This document shows, one piece after another, positions 24,513-31,856 of a stretch of DNA of 64,000 bases. Source of the stretch: Mucilaginibacter conchicola (lineage in GTDB: Bacteria > Bacteroidota > Bacteroidia > Sphingobacteriales > Sphingobacteriaceae). The position numbers and the translations under genes were made by a program. The notes beneath the pieces were generated by a model. That model made no database searches and was not told the origin of the DNA. It saw only the letters and a list, made by a program, of their open reading frames with translations. Every line of letters starts with the position of its first letter. The stretch's first letter is position 1. The stretch covers positions 124,765-188,764 of the forward strand of contig NZ_QWDC01000004.1 in NCBI RefSeq assembly GCF_003432115.1. Direction: 5' to 3'.

Positions 24513-26375
24513 CTACTCCGGCTGTACATTAATGCCAATCTGTTTCAGCAGGAGCGAGGCATTAAAGGTTTTGCACTCGCCGTGCTTTAGTTTATAGTCA
24601 AACAGCATTTCGCCTTCTTTTACTTGGATATCAAAGTAGTAGTTGCGTACATAGTCGGGGTATTTATCTTCCAGGCGGGCAATCTGCAGGTCGTGGGTAG
24701 CTACCATGCCTACACCTTTTTTGGCAATGAGTTGTTCTATCACAGCCTTGCTGCCCAGGTATTTATCCATAGAGTTGGTGCCGCGTAGCATCTCATCAAT
24801 CAAAAAGAAAACACGGTGTTCATGCTCAACAGCAGCTAAAAGCATCTGCAGGCGATCTAATTCGGCTTTAAAGGTTGAGGTGCTTTCGTTAAGCGAATCT
24901 TTGATACGCATGTAACTCACAATAGTGATAACCGATACTTCCATAGCCGATGCGCAAACCGGTGCGCCACTCAGCGCCAGCACGGTATTAATGCCGATGG
25001 TACGCAGGAAAGTACTTTTACCCGCCATGTTAGATCCGGTAATGATATCTATCTTAAAAGCATCCTGCAGGTCATAATCATTATCAACCCGTTTGCCGCG
25101 AATAAGCGGGTGGGCAATGTTTTTAGCGGTAAGGGTATAACCCTCAGTATCGGCAATGGTTGGATAAACCCACTCAGGATAGTTAATGGCCGGTACAGCA
25201 ATGCTGATGAGCGCTTCAAACTCGGCAATTACATCAAAGGCTTCCTCAAAATTTTGATGGTTATTGCGCTTCCAGTTTTCGATAAGGATGATCTGTTTAA
25301 GCGCCCACAAGAAGAATACATTTAAAATAAACCCAACTATCATGATGAGGCTATAGCTGAGCTTGTTGATCAGTTTGGACAGCTCGGTTATGTTCTTTGA
25401 AGTTTGATTTACCTTAAGCTTCTCATAAAGCTCTGTACACCGCTTTGATTGCCATTGTTTACTTTCAATGGCCTCAAATACAACAGCATAACTGGCCAGT
25501 ACATCACTTATTTTACCGGCAACCGCCCCTGCTTTTAATATATAACTGCCTTTTGAGAACAATATAAGCATGTTGGCAATTGCTACGGCGATGGCAACAA
25601 GGATAAATACAGGAGATAAAAAACTGCCGGCAAGCACCATCGCCAATAATAAAAATGGCGCTATTTTAATATAGATGCTCAGCCACTTTTCGCCCGATAG
25701 GTGCAATGGTGTGCCGAGATATATAAACAAGCGTTTGGTTTGGTCTATATCTTCTTTACCGGCAAATAATAGTTTGGTTTGCGTATTTACTTTCCAGTCG
25801 TTATTGGCAGCAATTTCTTTCACCGCATCCTGGCGTTGCAAAATGGTTGATTTATCGGCAGGAGCGCTTAACCAAGCCGCCAGTTTATCGTTTCCGGCTG
25901 ATGTGGCCGTACGGTTAATGAGATTATACAGCGATGCATTGCCAAAAATATCGAGGTCTGAAGTATAAAAATGCTTCTCGTTACCGTAGCGTTGGCCGTT
26001 ATTGTACAAGTTGCCCTGGGTGTTGATGCTATCCAACTCGTTAAGGTTTACACGTTCCAGGTCGAGGTAGTAATCGCGCAGGCGCTCGTATTTGCCTTGT
26101 TGGGCAACCAGCGCCGTAAATGCGGCCAGCAATATTATCACACCCACGCCAAGTACTACAAAATTATCCTGCTGAACGGTGAGATAAACCACAAATATCA
26201 TCAGCGCAAAAACGCCCAAACGCAGCAGCGAGTAAGTATTGGCTTCCTTTTTATAGTGGTCGGCTTGCTGCTTTGCCTTAGCGGCAGCATCTTCGTAGTT
26301 AGCAATTATGGTTTGTTGCACAGATATAGGTATTTTTGCAGCTTCAATTTTACAACAATAAGATAACATATCCAC
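24513..26375 (-). CDS. Membrane-anchored MutS-family ATPase
   Basis: A 620-aa protein whose C-terminal 200 residues are a MutS domain V ATPase: Walker A TGSNMAGKSTFL (446-457), signature-type NESTSTFKAEL (497-507), Walker B FFLIDE (523-528) and switch H561 in ATHD. It lacks the mismatch-recognition domain I (no F-x-E). The rest has about five hydrophobic helices (51-67, 72-90, 239-274 in two, 341-360), so it is an integral membrane protein. This fits the MutS-related membrane proteins of Bacteroidota, of unknown role. An internal GTG (complement of 26319-26321) giving VQQTIIANYEDAA may be the real start, since the first 18 residues look non-conserved. Confidence 0.85.
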   Translation of the reverse strand: MDMLSYCCKIEAAKIPISVQQTIIANYEDAAAKAKQQADHYKKEANTYSLLRLGVFALMIFVVYLTVQQDNFVVLGVGVIILLAAFTALVAQQGKYERLRDYYLDLERVNLNELDSINTQGNLYNNGQRYGNEKHFYTSDLDIFGNASLYNLINRTATSAGNDKLAAWLSAPADKSTILQRQDAVKEIAANNDWKVNTQTKLLFAGKEDIDQTKRLFIYLGTPLHLSGEKWLSIYIKIAPFLLLAMVLAGSFLSPVFILVAIAVAIANMLILFSKGSYILKAGAVAGKISDVLASYAVVFEAIESKQWQSKRCTELYEKLKVNQTSKNITELSKLINKLSYSLIMIVGFILNVFFLWALKQIILIENWKRNNHQNFEEAFDVIAEFEALISIAVPAINYPEWVYPTIADTEGYTLTAKNIAHPLIRGKRVDNDYDLQDAFKIDIITGSNMAGKSTFLRTIGINTVLALSGAPVCASAMEVSVITIVSYMRIKDSLNESTSTFKAELDRLQMLLAAVEHEHRVFFLIDEMLRGTNSMDKYLGSKAVIEQLIAKKGVGMVATHDLQIARLEDKYPDYVRNYYFDIQVKEGEMLFDYKLKHGECKTFNASLLLKQIGINVQPE

Positions 26376-26395
26376 GCAAATAGTTACAGCAAGGC

Positions 26396-26869
26396 ATGAA
26401 GATAACTTTCATTACCGTTGGTAAAACCGAAGACGCCTACCTTAAGGAAGGTATCGAGAAATATGTTAAACGCCTTAAGCACTACACAAAACTTGAACTT
26501 TTTGACCTGCCCGAACTAAAAAATACCAAGGCCCTTACCGAAGACCAGCAGAAAACCAAAGAGGCCGAAATGATCCTGAAAAAAGTTACCCCGCAAGACC
26601 ATCTTATCCTGCTTGATGAGGGCGGCGTGGAATACACTTCGGTGCAATTTGCTAACTACATCAACAAACGCTCGGTAAGTTCATCGGCCAATATCATTTT
26701 TGTGGTAGGCGGGCCGTATGGCTTCCACGAATCCGTTTACCAACGGGCAAATGACAAGCTATCGCTTAGCCGCATGACTTTCTCGCATCAGATGGTGCGT
26801 TTGTTTTTTGTGGAACAGCTGTACCGTGCTTATACCATAATTAAGGGGGAGCCTTATCATCATCAGTAG
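26396..26869 (+). CDS. rlmH: 23S rRNA pseudouridine-1915 N3-methyltransferase
   Basis: A 157-aa SPOUT methyltransferase that methylates pseudouridine 1915 in helix 69 of 23S rRNA. Hallmarks: N-terminal MKITFITVGKTEDAYLKEGI, LDEGGVEYTSVQFA, the AdoMet knot IIFVVGGPYGFHESVYQRA, and C-terminal SHQMVRLFFVEQLYRAYTIIKG-PYHH, where the terminal residues contribute to catalysis. Divergent from the MutS-like gene by 20 bp, so the two promoters must overlap the opposite coding ends or the MutS start lies further in. Confidence 0.97.
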   Translation: MKITFITVGKTEDAYLKEGIEKYVKRLKHYTKLELFDLPELKNTKALTEDQQKTKEAEMILKKVTPQDHLILLDEGGVEYTSVQFANYINKRSVSSSANIIFVVGGPYGFHESVYQRANDKLSLSRMTFSHQMVRLFFVEQLYRAYTIIKGEPYHHQ

Positions 26870-26968
26870 ATGTGCAGATTTTAAATGTGCAGGTGTGCAG
26901 ATGCACCTTAGTATGACAGAGATTATTAGATTAATTTGCACATTTGCATATCTGCACATTAGCACATC
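26870..26968. repeat. GATGTGCAGATTTTAAATGTGCAG inverted repeat (family E)
   Basis: ATGTGCAGATTTTAAATGTG followed by an inverted arm of TTTGCACAT/ATCTGCACATTAGC words. The same words flank element A5 (39476-39510 and 39706-39738) and appear singly at 45812-45842. Confidence 0.6.
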
Positions 26969-26974
26969 TAAAAC

Positions 26975-27892
26975 ATGCACATGCACAGTCACGACCACTC
27001 GCACCACCACGATCACGCGCCCAAGCTTGATCATCTGAATGCTGCCTTTATCTGGGGTATTATCCTCAACTCGGCCTTTGTAGTGATAGAAGTGATCTAT
27101 GGATTGATCAGCGGTTCGCTGGCTTTGTTGACCGATGCAGGGCATAACCTCAGTGATGTGGCTTCACTTGCGCTGGCGCTGCTGGCTTTTAAACTGGCTA
27201 AGGCAAAATCAAATAAAAATTATACTTACGGCTATAAGCGCTCAACCATCATTGTATCGTTTTTTAATGCGGTGATATTGGTTGTTGCCGTAGGCTTTAT
27301 CATTTACGAGGCCGTTATGCGCTTTATGCATCCCGAGCCGTTAGCCGGCGGTACAATTGCATGGGTGGCGCTGGCTGGTATAGCCGTTAATGGTTTTACC
27401 GCCTGGCTGTTTATGAAAGATAAAGACAGCGACTTGAACGTAAAGGGTGCCTACCTGCACATGGCGGTTGATGCCATTGTATCATTAGGAGTGGTGATAT
27501 CGGGTGTGATCATCTACTTTACCGGCCTGGCCTGGATAGACAGCGTGGTAAGTATCATTATCGGTATTGTTATCCTTGCCGGTACCTGGAGTTTGTTGAA
27601 AGACAGTCTTCGCCTGGAGATGGATGGTGTACCGAAGGATATCGACCTGCAAAAAATTAAAGCCGAGTTATTGAAAGCCGATGGAGTGGTTGATATTCAT
27701 CACATGCACGTTTGGGCGCTAAGCACTACCGAGAATGCATTAACTGCCCACTTGGTTGTGAGCCCCGATAACATGAATAAGTTTGACGAGATCAAACACG
27801 ATCTGCGCCACAGGTTAGAGCATCTGTCTATTACCCATAGCACTTTTGAGCCTGAGTTTAGTACGGAGAAGTGCGAACAGCCGGATTGTTAG
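26975..27892 (+). CDS. Cation diffusion facilitator (zinc exporter)
   Basis: A 305-aa CDF transporter exporting Zn2+ (possibly Co2+/Cd2+) by proton antiport at the inner membrane. The N-terminus is a His-rich sensor (MHMHSHDHSHHHDHAPKLDH). Six transmembrane helices carry the two HD-type metal sites: LTDAGHNLSDV in TM2 and HMAVDAIVSLGVV in TM5. The C-terminal cytoplasmic domain has VVDIHHMHVWALST, the ferredoxin-like dimerisation motif of CzcD/ZitB-type proteins. A regulator is not adjacent. Confidence 0.95.
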   Translation: MHMHSHDHSHHHDHAPKLDHLNAAFIWGIILNSAFVVIEVIYGLISGSLALLTDAGHNLSDVASLALALLAFKLAKAKSNKNYTYGYKRSTIIVSFFNAVILVVAVGFIIYEAVMRFMHPEPLAGGTIAWVALAGIAVNGFTAWLFMKDKDSDLNVKGAYLHMAVDAIVSLGVVISGVIIYFTGLAWIDSVVSIIIGIVILAGTWSLLKDSLRLEMDGVPKDIDLQKIKAELLKADGVVDIHHMHVWALSTTENALTAHLVVSPDNMNKFDEIKHDLRHRLEHLSITHSTFEPEFSTEKCEQPDC

Positions 27893-27905
27893 AACTTCCG
27901 TTTTT

Positions 27906-28223
27906 ATGGGAAATCGGAAAGTTGCCAAAATCATTTTACTGTTCTTTGCACTTCTTCAGCTTGTTGGCTGTGTTGTTTTGTTGACGAGAGTTTTAGACCT
28001 TGAATTTGAGTTTATTAATGAGTTATTAGCTATCGTATTATTGATGGCAATTATTTACTACGTTGTTTACCTTGTAGTATTAATTTTGCATATCAAACGC
28101 ACTATTGGCCTCTGCCGAATTGTGTTCCTGTCGTTGTTTTGTTTTCTTCCTGTAATACTCGTCTTGTGGTTATATTTGTTAAGAGTCCATATCAATAAGC
28201 CTTATGAAAACTACCCGTCGTAA
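27906..28223 (+). CDS. Small hypothetical membrane protein
   Basis: A 105-aa protein with three hydrophobic helices (IILLFFALLQLVGCVVLL, LLAIVLLMAIIYYVVYLVVLIL, IVFLSLFCFLPVILVLWLYLL) and few polar residues. No family recognised. ATG 27906 is preferred over an upstream in-frame start at 27846 that would overlap the CDF gene by 47 bp and add a hydrophilic, non-matching leader. Its 3' end overlaps the next gene by 20 bp. Confidence 0.6.
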   Translation: MGNRKVAKIILLFFALLQLVGCVVLLTRVLDLEFEFINELLAIVLLMAIIYYVVYLVVLILHIKRTIGLCRIVFLSLFCFLPVILVLWLYLLRVHINKPYENYPS

Positions 28224-28623
28224 ATTTATTGCCACTGCTGCTGCTGTTACCGCCGGTACGGCTGTAGCATCGGCCATGCCATCAATTATAAAACCTGTAA
28301 ATATGATAAGCAAGTACCCAATTGTTCACCACGTATTTTTCTGGCTTAAAAACCCTGGCTCGGTTGAAGACCGCGACAAGATCATAGCCGGACTGAAAAC
28401 CCTGCGCAAAATTGATACTATAAAAGAACTACGCATAGGCGTTGTTGCCAGCACCGAGAAACGCGATGTTGTTGATAACAGCTGGGGCGTATCTGAGCTG
28501 ATGTTCTTTGAGAACCTCGAAGGCCAGGCCACTTATCAAAGCCACCCTATCCACCAGGAGTTTATTAAAAACTGCAGCCACCTTTGGGAAAAGGTTGTGG
28601 TTTATGATGCGATGGATGTGTAG
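28204..28623 (+). CDS. Tat-exported Dabb (stress-responsive A/B barrel) protein
   Basis: A 139-aa protein with a twin-arginine signal (MKTTRRKFIATAAAVTAGTA, RRKF motif) followed by a Dabb domain from about residue 35: IVHHVFFWLKNPGSVEDRDKI, ELRIGVVAST, SWGVSELMFFENLEGQATYQ and HPIHQEFI, typical of dimeric alpha/beta barrels. Such proteins occur as small accessory proteins or aromatic-compound enzymes; exported versions are frequent in Bacteroidota. The Tat signal suggests folding, perhaps with a cofactor, before export. Substrate unknown. Confidence 0.88.
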   Translation: MKTTRRKFIATAAAVTAGTAVASAMPSIIKPVNMISKYPIVHHVFFWLKNPGSVEDRDKIIAGLKTLRKIDTIKELRIGVVASTEKRDVVDNSWGVSELMFFENLEGQATYQSHPIHQEFIKNCSHLWEKVVVYDAMDV

Positions 28624-28655
28624 GTATCTGTCATAAACGACACTTACCCACAACA

Positions 28656-28750
28656 CGTCATTGCGAGGTACGAAGCAATCTCTTCAGGACAAATTAGCAC
28701 CTTGCATAAGGGATTTGCTTAAAGAGATTGCTTCGTGCCTCGCAATGACG
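28656..28750. repeat. Palindromic element B2 (CGTCATTGCGA family)
   Basis: Arms CGTCATTGCGAGGTACGAAG-CAATCTCTT and AAGAGATTGCTTCGTGCCTC-GCAATGACG, 95 bp, in a convergent gap. Confidence 0.9.
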
Positions 28751-28763
28751 CTATGTCAAAATG

Positions 28764-28800
28764 AAAGCCCCGATAGTTTTACTATCGGGGCTTTCTTTAT
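28764..28800. terminator. Bidirectional terminator
   Basis: 14-bp perfect stem AAAGCCCCGATAGT/ACTATCGGGGCTTT with a TTT loop, T-rich on the right (TTTCTTTATT). It can serve the plus-strand Dabb gene and, read the other way, the OMP gene. Confidence 0.88.
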
Positions 28801-28812
28801 TAAGAGCAAATA

Positions 28813-31440
28813 TTAGCGTCCGCCGTTGCCGCCGCCGCCCATGCCGCCACCTTGCTGGTCGCCGCCTTGTATCTGGTCGTCGTTGTTAACGCCTTTCTTT
28901 TTCTGGCCCGGATTAGGTGCTTTAAAGCTCATTTTACCGAAGCTGTAGCTAAACGTGATACCGAAAGATTGGAAAGGGAATTGCGTTTTAGAAACCTGGC
29001 TAAAGCCCGGGCTTGATATATTCTGGTTAAATGCTTTATTAACTGCAAATGGTTGTACTGTATTGAAACCGAGTGAAGCTTTTTTGTTCATGAATTGTTT
29101 CTTCACGCCAAATGCATAAATACCGAATGACGGGCTTGCACCTTGTATAGTACGGCGCGGAGAATTTATAAAACCAAAGGCTTCAAAAATAAAGTCTTTA
29201 GGGAAGTTGTATGTTGCACTACCAAACATGGTGTACATGTACTGGGTTTTTATTGCATCGGTGTTGATGTAATTTGCAAACTCGGTGTACACGCTTGGGT
29301 TATAAGTGAACACGTTTACGCTACCTCTTATAGTTAAAGGCTTAAACGGATTTACCGAACCAAAAAAGCTTGCGCCCCATGAGTTGTTCAACGCTGCGTT
29401 ACGTTGTATGGTACGTGTACCTATAACAGTATCTATTTTAGCGCCTGTTTGGATATACTCGGTAAGTGGCTGTGCCAATCCTTCTATTAGGTCGCTTGTT
29501 CTTTTGTAGTAAACAGAGAAGTTTAAAACAGACGATTTGATGAACGTATTGTAGTTTAACTCAATTGTTTGTGAAACTTCAGGAGCAAGGTTAGGATTAC
29601 CTACTGATTGCGCCTGGATGTTAGCCCTGTTGATGAACGGATTTAATACCTGCAGGCTTGGGCGCTGGATACGCTTGCTGTATGATAATTTAAAGGTATT
29701 TGTACCTATTACTTTTTGTATGGTAAGGCTTGGGATATAAGTATTATAGCTTGCATTAAAAGGTTTCAGATCCTGTTGGTTTGCCTCGCTTGCAAAAGGT
29801 GTTTTCGGGTCACCGGCTATTTGTGTGTTCTCATACCTGAAACCTGCTAATACCGAGTAGTTTTTAGGCAGTGTAATGGTGAATACACCGTAACCAGCGT
29901 AAACGTTTTGTTTGTAATCGTAAAGGTTTGAGTTTAAGGCATCAATTACCTGGTTGTAACCAAGTGAATCTACCGAGTAAATGTTGTAATCGCTATTGAT
30001 GCGCCTTTGGATAGTTTTACCACCTGCCTCTAATTTTAACGTTTTGTTGATAGGCAAGGCGTAATCGGCCTGTAAGGTGTACTCATTGTTTTTACCATTG
30101 TTATCACCCTTTTGGCTTGGTTGCGGTGCCGCTTTGCCGGTATTTGGCTGGGCTGCAAATAAGCTCGTATAATCTGTTTTGATTATGCTGTGGCTCCATT
30201 GGCCAGATACGGTGATCTCGTGACCTTCTTTTTTAAACTTATGGGTATAATCAAGGTTCCAGTCAAAGCCGCTAAATTTGTTACGGTTGGTGCTGTTACC
30301 AAAATAATTTATGTTTTTGGCCGAATCAATATAATTCTTAATGCTGTAGTCGCCACCACCGTTTGTGTTAAAACCACCATCGTTTAAAGCCAGCGTGCTG
30401 TTAATGCTGTTAAAGCCATTAAACTCGTAACCAGCAGTTAAAGTACCTCTTACGCCATGGCGTTTTGTCTTGTTAGCAGTATTGTTTTGGTTAAGCTGAT
30501 TTACGGCATCTTTGGCAGGTGTTGAACCCGAAGCAGGGATAGCCGGGGTATTAATGGTTTGCGTAAATTCGCTTGTCATGGTTTGTGGCCATGTAAGATT
30601 ACCGCCTATGTTAGCAGAAAAATTAAAACGGTTCTTGTTATAATTTAAGTTCATGTTACCGTTGTTTTGGCGTGTACCTACACCACCGCTAACAGAACCG
30701 CTTATGCCCGATGCATTTTTGGTTTTGGTGATAATGTTGATGATACCACCAGAACCTTCTGCATCATATTTTGCAGATGGAGAGGTAACAACTTCAATGT
30801 TTTTAATTTGGTCTGCAGGGATGGTTTTTAACACATCACTTAAGCTGGCAGAAGTAGCGCCAGATGGTTTACCGTTGATCAATACACGAACGTTTTGGTC
30901 GCCGCGGATGGCTACGTTACCATTCATATCAACCGATACCAGTGGAACTTTTTGTAAAACGTCTGTAGCGTTACCACCGGTTGATGTTACATCTTTTTCG
31001 GCGTTATAAACTATCTTATCAATTTTATTCTCGATAAGTGCAGCCTGACCAACTACCTGTACCTCTTTAAGTGCAGTAGCACTTGGTTTTAGCAGGATAG
31101 TGCCCATGTTGTTATCCGGCTTTGCAGCAGTAGTTTCAACAGGGTCAAAAGTCCTGGCAGGGTAGCCGATAAAAGATACGCTGATCTTGTATTTACCGGT
31201 TTTAATACCGTTGAACTGGAAGTTACCGTTGCCATCTGTCAGCACACCGGTTACTGGTGTTGTGCCGCCGCTTTTAAATAAGCTAATGGTTGCATAGTCT
31301 ACCGGTTTCTTGGTCAGCGAGTCGATGACCTTGCCCGATATTTTGCCCACAATGTTTGAGCCGCCGCCACCCATTGGGATCTGTGCGTTGGCTGTAAATG
31401 CAGCACAAATAACTATAATAAGTAAAAGTATTCGTTTCAT
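28813..31440 (-). CDS. TonB-receptor-like outer-membrane barrel (OMP_b-brl_3 type)
   Basis: An 875-aa outer-membrane protein. Signal peptide (MKRILLLIIVICAAFTANAQ), then a carboxypeptidase-regulatory-like beta-sandwich (about 33-115, GKISGKVIDSLTKKPVDYAT), a plug domain (about 120-240) with ATDVLQKVPLVSVDMNGNVA, VLINGKPSG and SAKYDAEGSGGIINIITK, and a long barrel ending FGITFSYSFGKMSF. A Gly/Gln-rich tail follows (GGDQQGGGMGGGGNGGR). No TonB box could be assigned with certainty and no SusD partner is adjacent, so it is not a standard SusCD pair. The ligand is unknown. Confidence 0.88.
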   Translation of the reverse strand: MKRILLLIIVICAAFTANAQIPMGGGGSNIVGKISGKVIDSLTKKPVDYATISLFKSGGTTPVTGVLTDGNGNFQFNGIKTGKYKISVSFIGYPARTFDPVETTAAKPDNNMGTILLKPSATALKEVQVVGQAALIENKIDKIVYNAEKDVTSTGGNATDVLQKVPLVSVDMNGNVAIRGDQNVRVLINGKPSGATSASLSDVLKTIPADQIKNIEVVTSPSAKYDAEGSGGIINIITKTKNASGISGSVSGGVGTRQNNGNMNLNYNKNRFNFSANIGGNLTWPQTMTSEFTQTINTPAIPASGSTPAKDAVNQLNQNNTANKTKRHGVRGTLTAGYEFNGFNSINSTLALNDGGFNTNGGGDYSIKNYIDSAKNINYFGNSTNRNKFSGFDWNLDYTHKFKKEGHEITVSGQWSHSIIKTDYTSLFAAQPNTGKAAPQPSQKGDNNGKNNEYTLQADYALPINKTLKLEAGGKTIQRRINSDYNIYSVDSLGYNQVIDALNSNLYDYKQNVYAGYGVFTITLPKNYSVLAGFRYENTQIAGDPKTPFASEANQQDLKPFNASYNTYIPSLTIQKVIGTNTFKLSYSKRIQRPSLQVLNPFINRANIQAQSVGNPNLAPEVSQTIELNYNTFIKSSVLNFSVYYKRTSDLIEGLAQPLTEYIQTGAKIDTVIGTRTIQRNAALNNSWGASFFGSVNPFKPLTIRGSVNVFTYNPSVYTEFANYINTDAIKTQYMYTMFGSATYNFPKDFIFEAFGFINSPRRTIQGASPSFGIYAFGVKKQFMNKKASLGFNTVQPFAVNKAFNQNISSPGFSQVSKTQFPFQSFGITFSYSFGKMSFKAPNPGQKKKGVNNDDQIQGGDQQGGGMGGGGNGGR

Positions 31441-31586
31441 AATTTGAGCGTTTCGTAATTTGAGGCGAAAATGCTCAAAATGTTACAGCCGTTTCCGCGG
31501 AAATTAAAAAATTGTTAGAGTTGTAATGTATATGTTACACTAAGATGATGATAGGTAGGGAGTTGAGGGGGGTGTAGACCCGACCG

Positions 31587-31675
31587 CGTCATTGCGAGCG
31601 ATAGCGTGGCAATCCTCAATATGCATATCTTGTCCTAAAGAGATTGCCACGTCGCTGTCGCTCCTCGCAATGACG
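31587..31675. repeat. Palindromic element B3
   Basis: Arms CGTCATTGCGAGCGATAGC-GTGGCAATC and GATTGCCACGTCGCTGTCGC-TCCTCGCAATGACG, 89 bp. Confidence 0.88.
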
Positions 31676-31684
31676 GAATGGTTA

Positions 31685-31728
31685 ACAACAACAAAGCCCT
31701 TGCCTGCAGGCAAGGGCTTTGTTGTTGT
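31685..31728. terminator. Perfect 44-bp palindrome downstream of leuS
   Basis: Every base from 31685 to 31728 pairs: 22-bp arms, ACAACAACAAAGCCCTTGCC then TG, with the dyad at CTG|CAG and no loop. Read on the minus strand it lies about 130 bp past the leuS stop and is followed by TTAAC; as RNA it would be a long GC-core hairpin with T-rich flanks, so a terminator role is likely. Confidence 0.8.
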
Positions 31729-31736
31729 ATAAAAAT

Positions 31737-31843
31737 GTCATTTCGAGCGAGCCATGTGGCGGCATGTGCGATAGCGGCGACGAGAAATCTTCTGCATGCG
31801 ACACTTACGGCGAAGAAGATTTCTCACTGTCGTTCGAAATGAC
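31737..31843. repeat. Palindromic element A4
   Basis: GTCATTTCGAGCGAGCC...GACGAGAAATCTTCT and GAAGATTTCTCACTGTCG-TTCGAAATGAC, 107 bp; its centre GCGACACTTA matches that of A3 with one change. It ends 13 bp from the leuS stop. Confidence 0.88.
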
Positions 31844-31856
31844 AGATTTTAATAAA

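Noticed and set aside
27846..27905. Upstream extension of the small membrane protein
   Set aside because: Overlaps the zinc exporter C-terminus in another frame and adds a non-hydrophobic leader; ATG 27906 is better.
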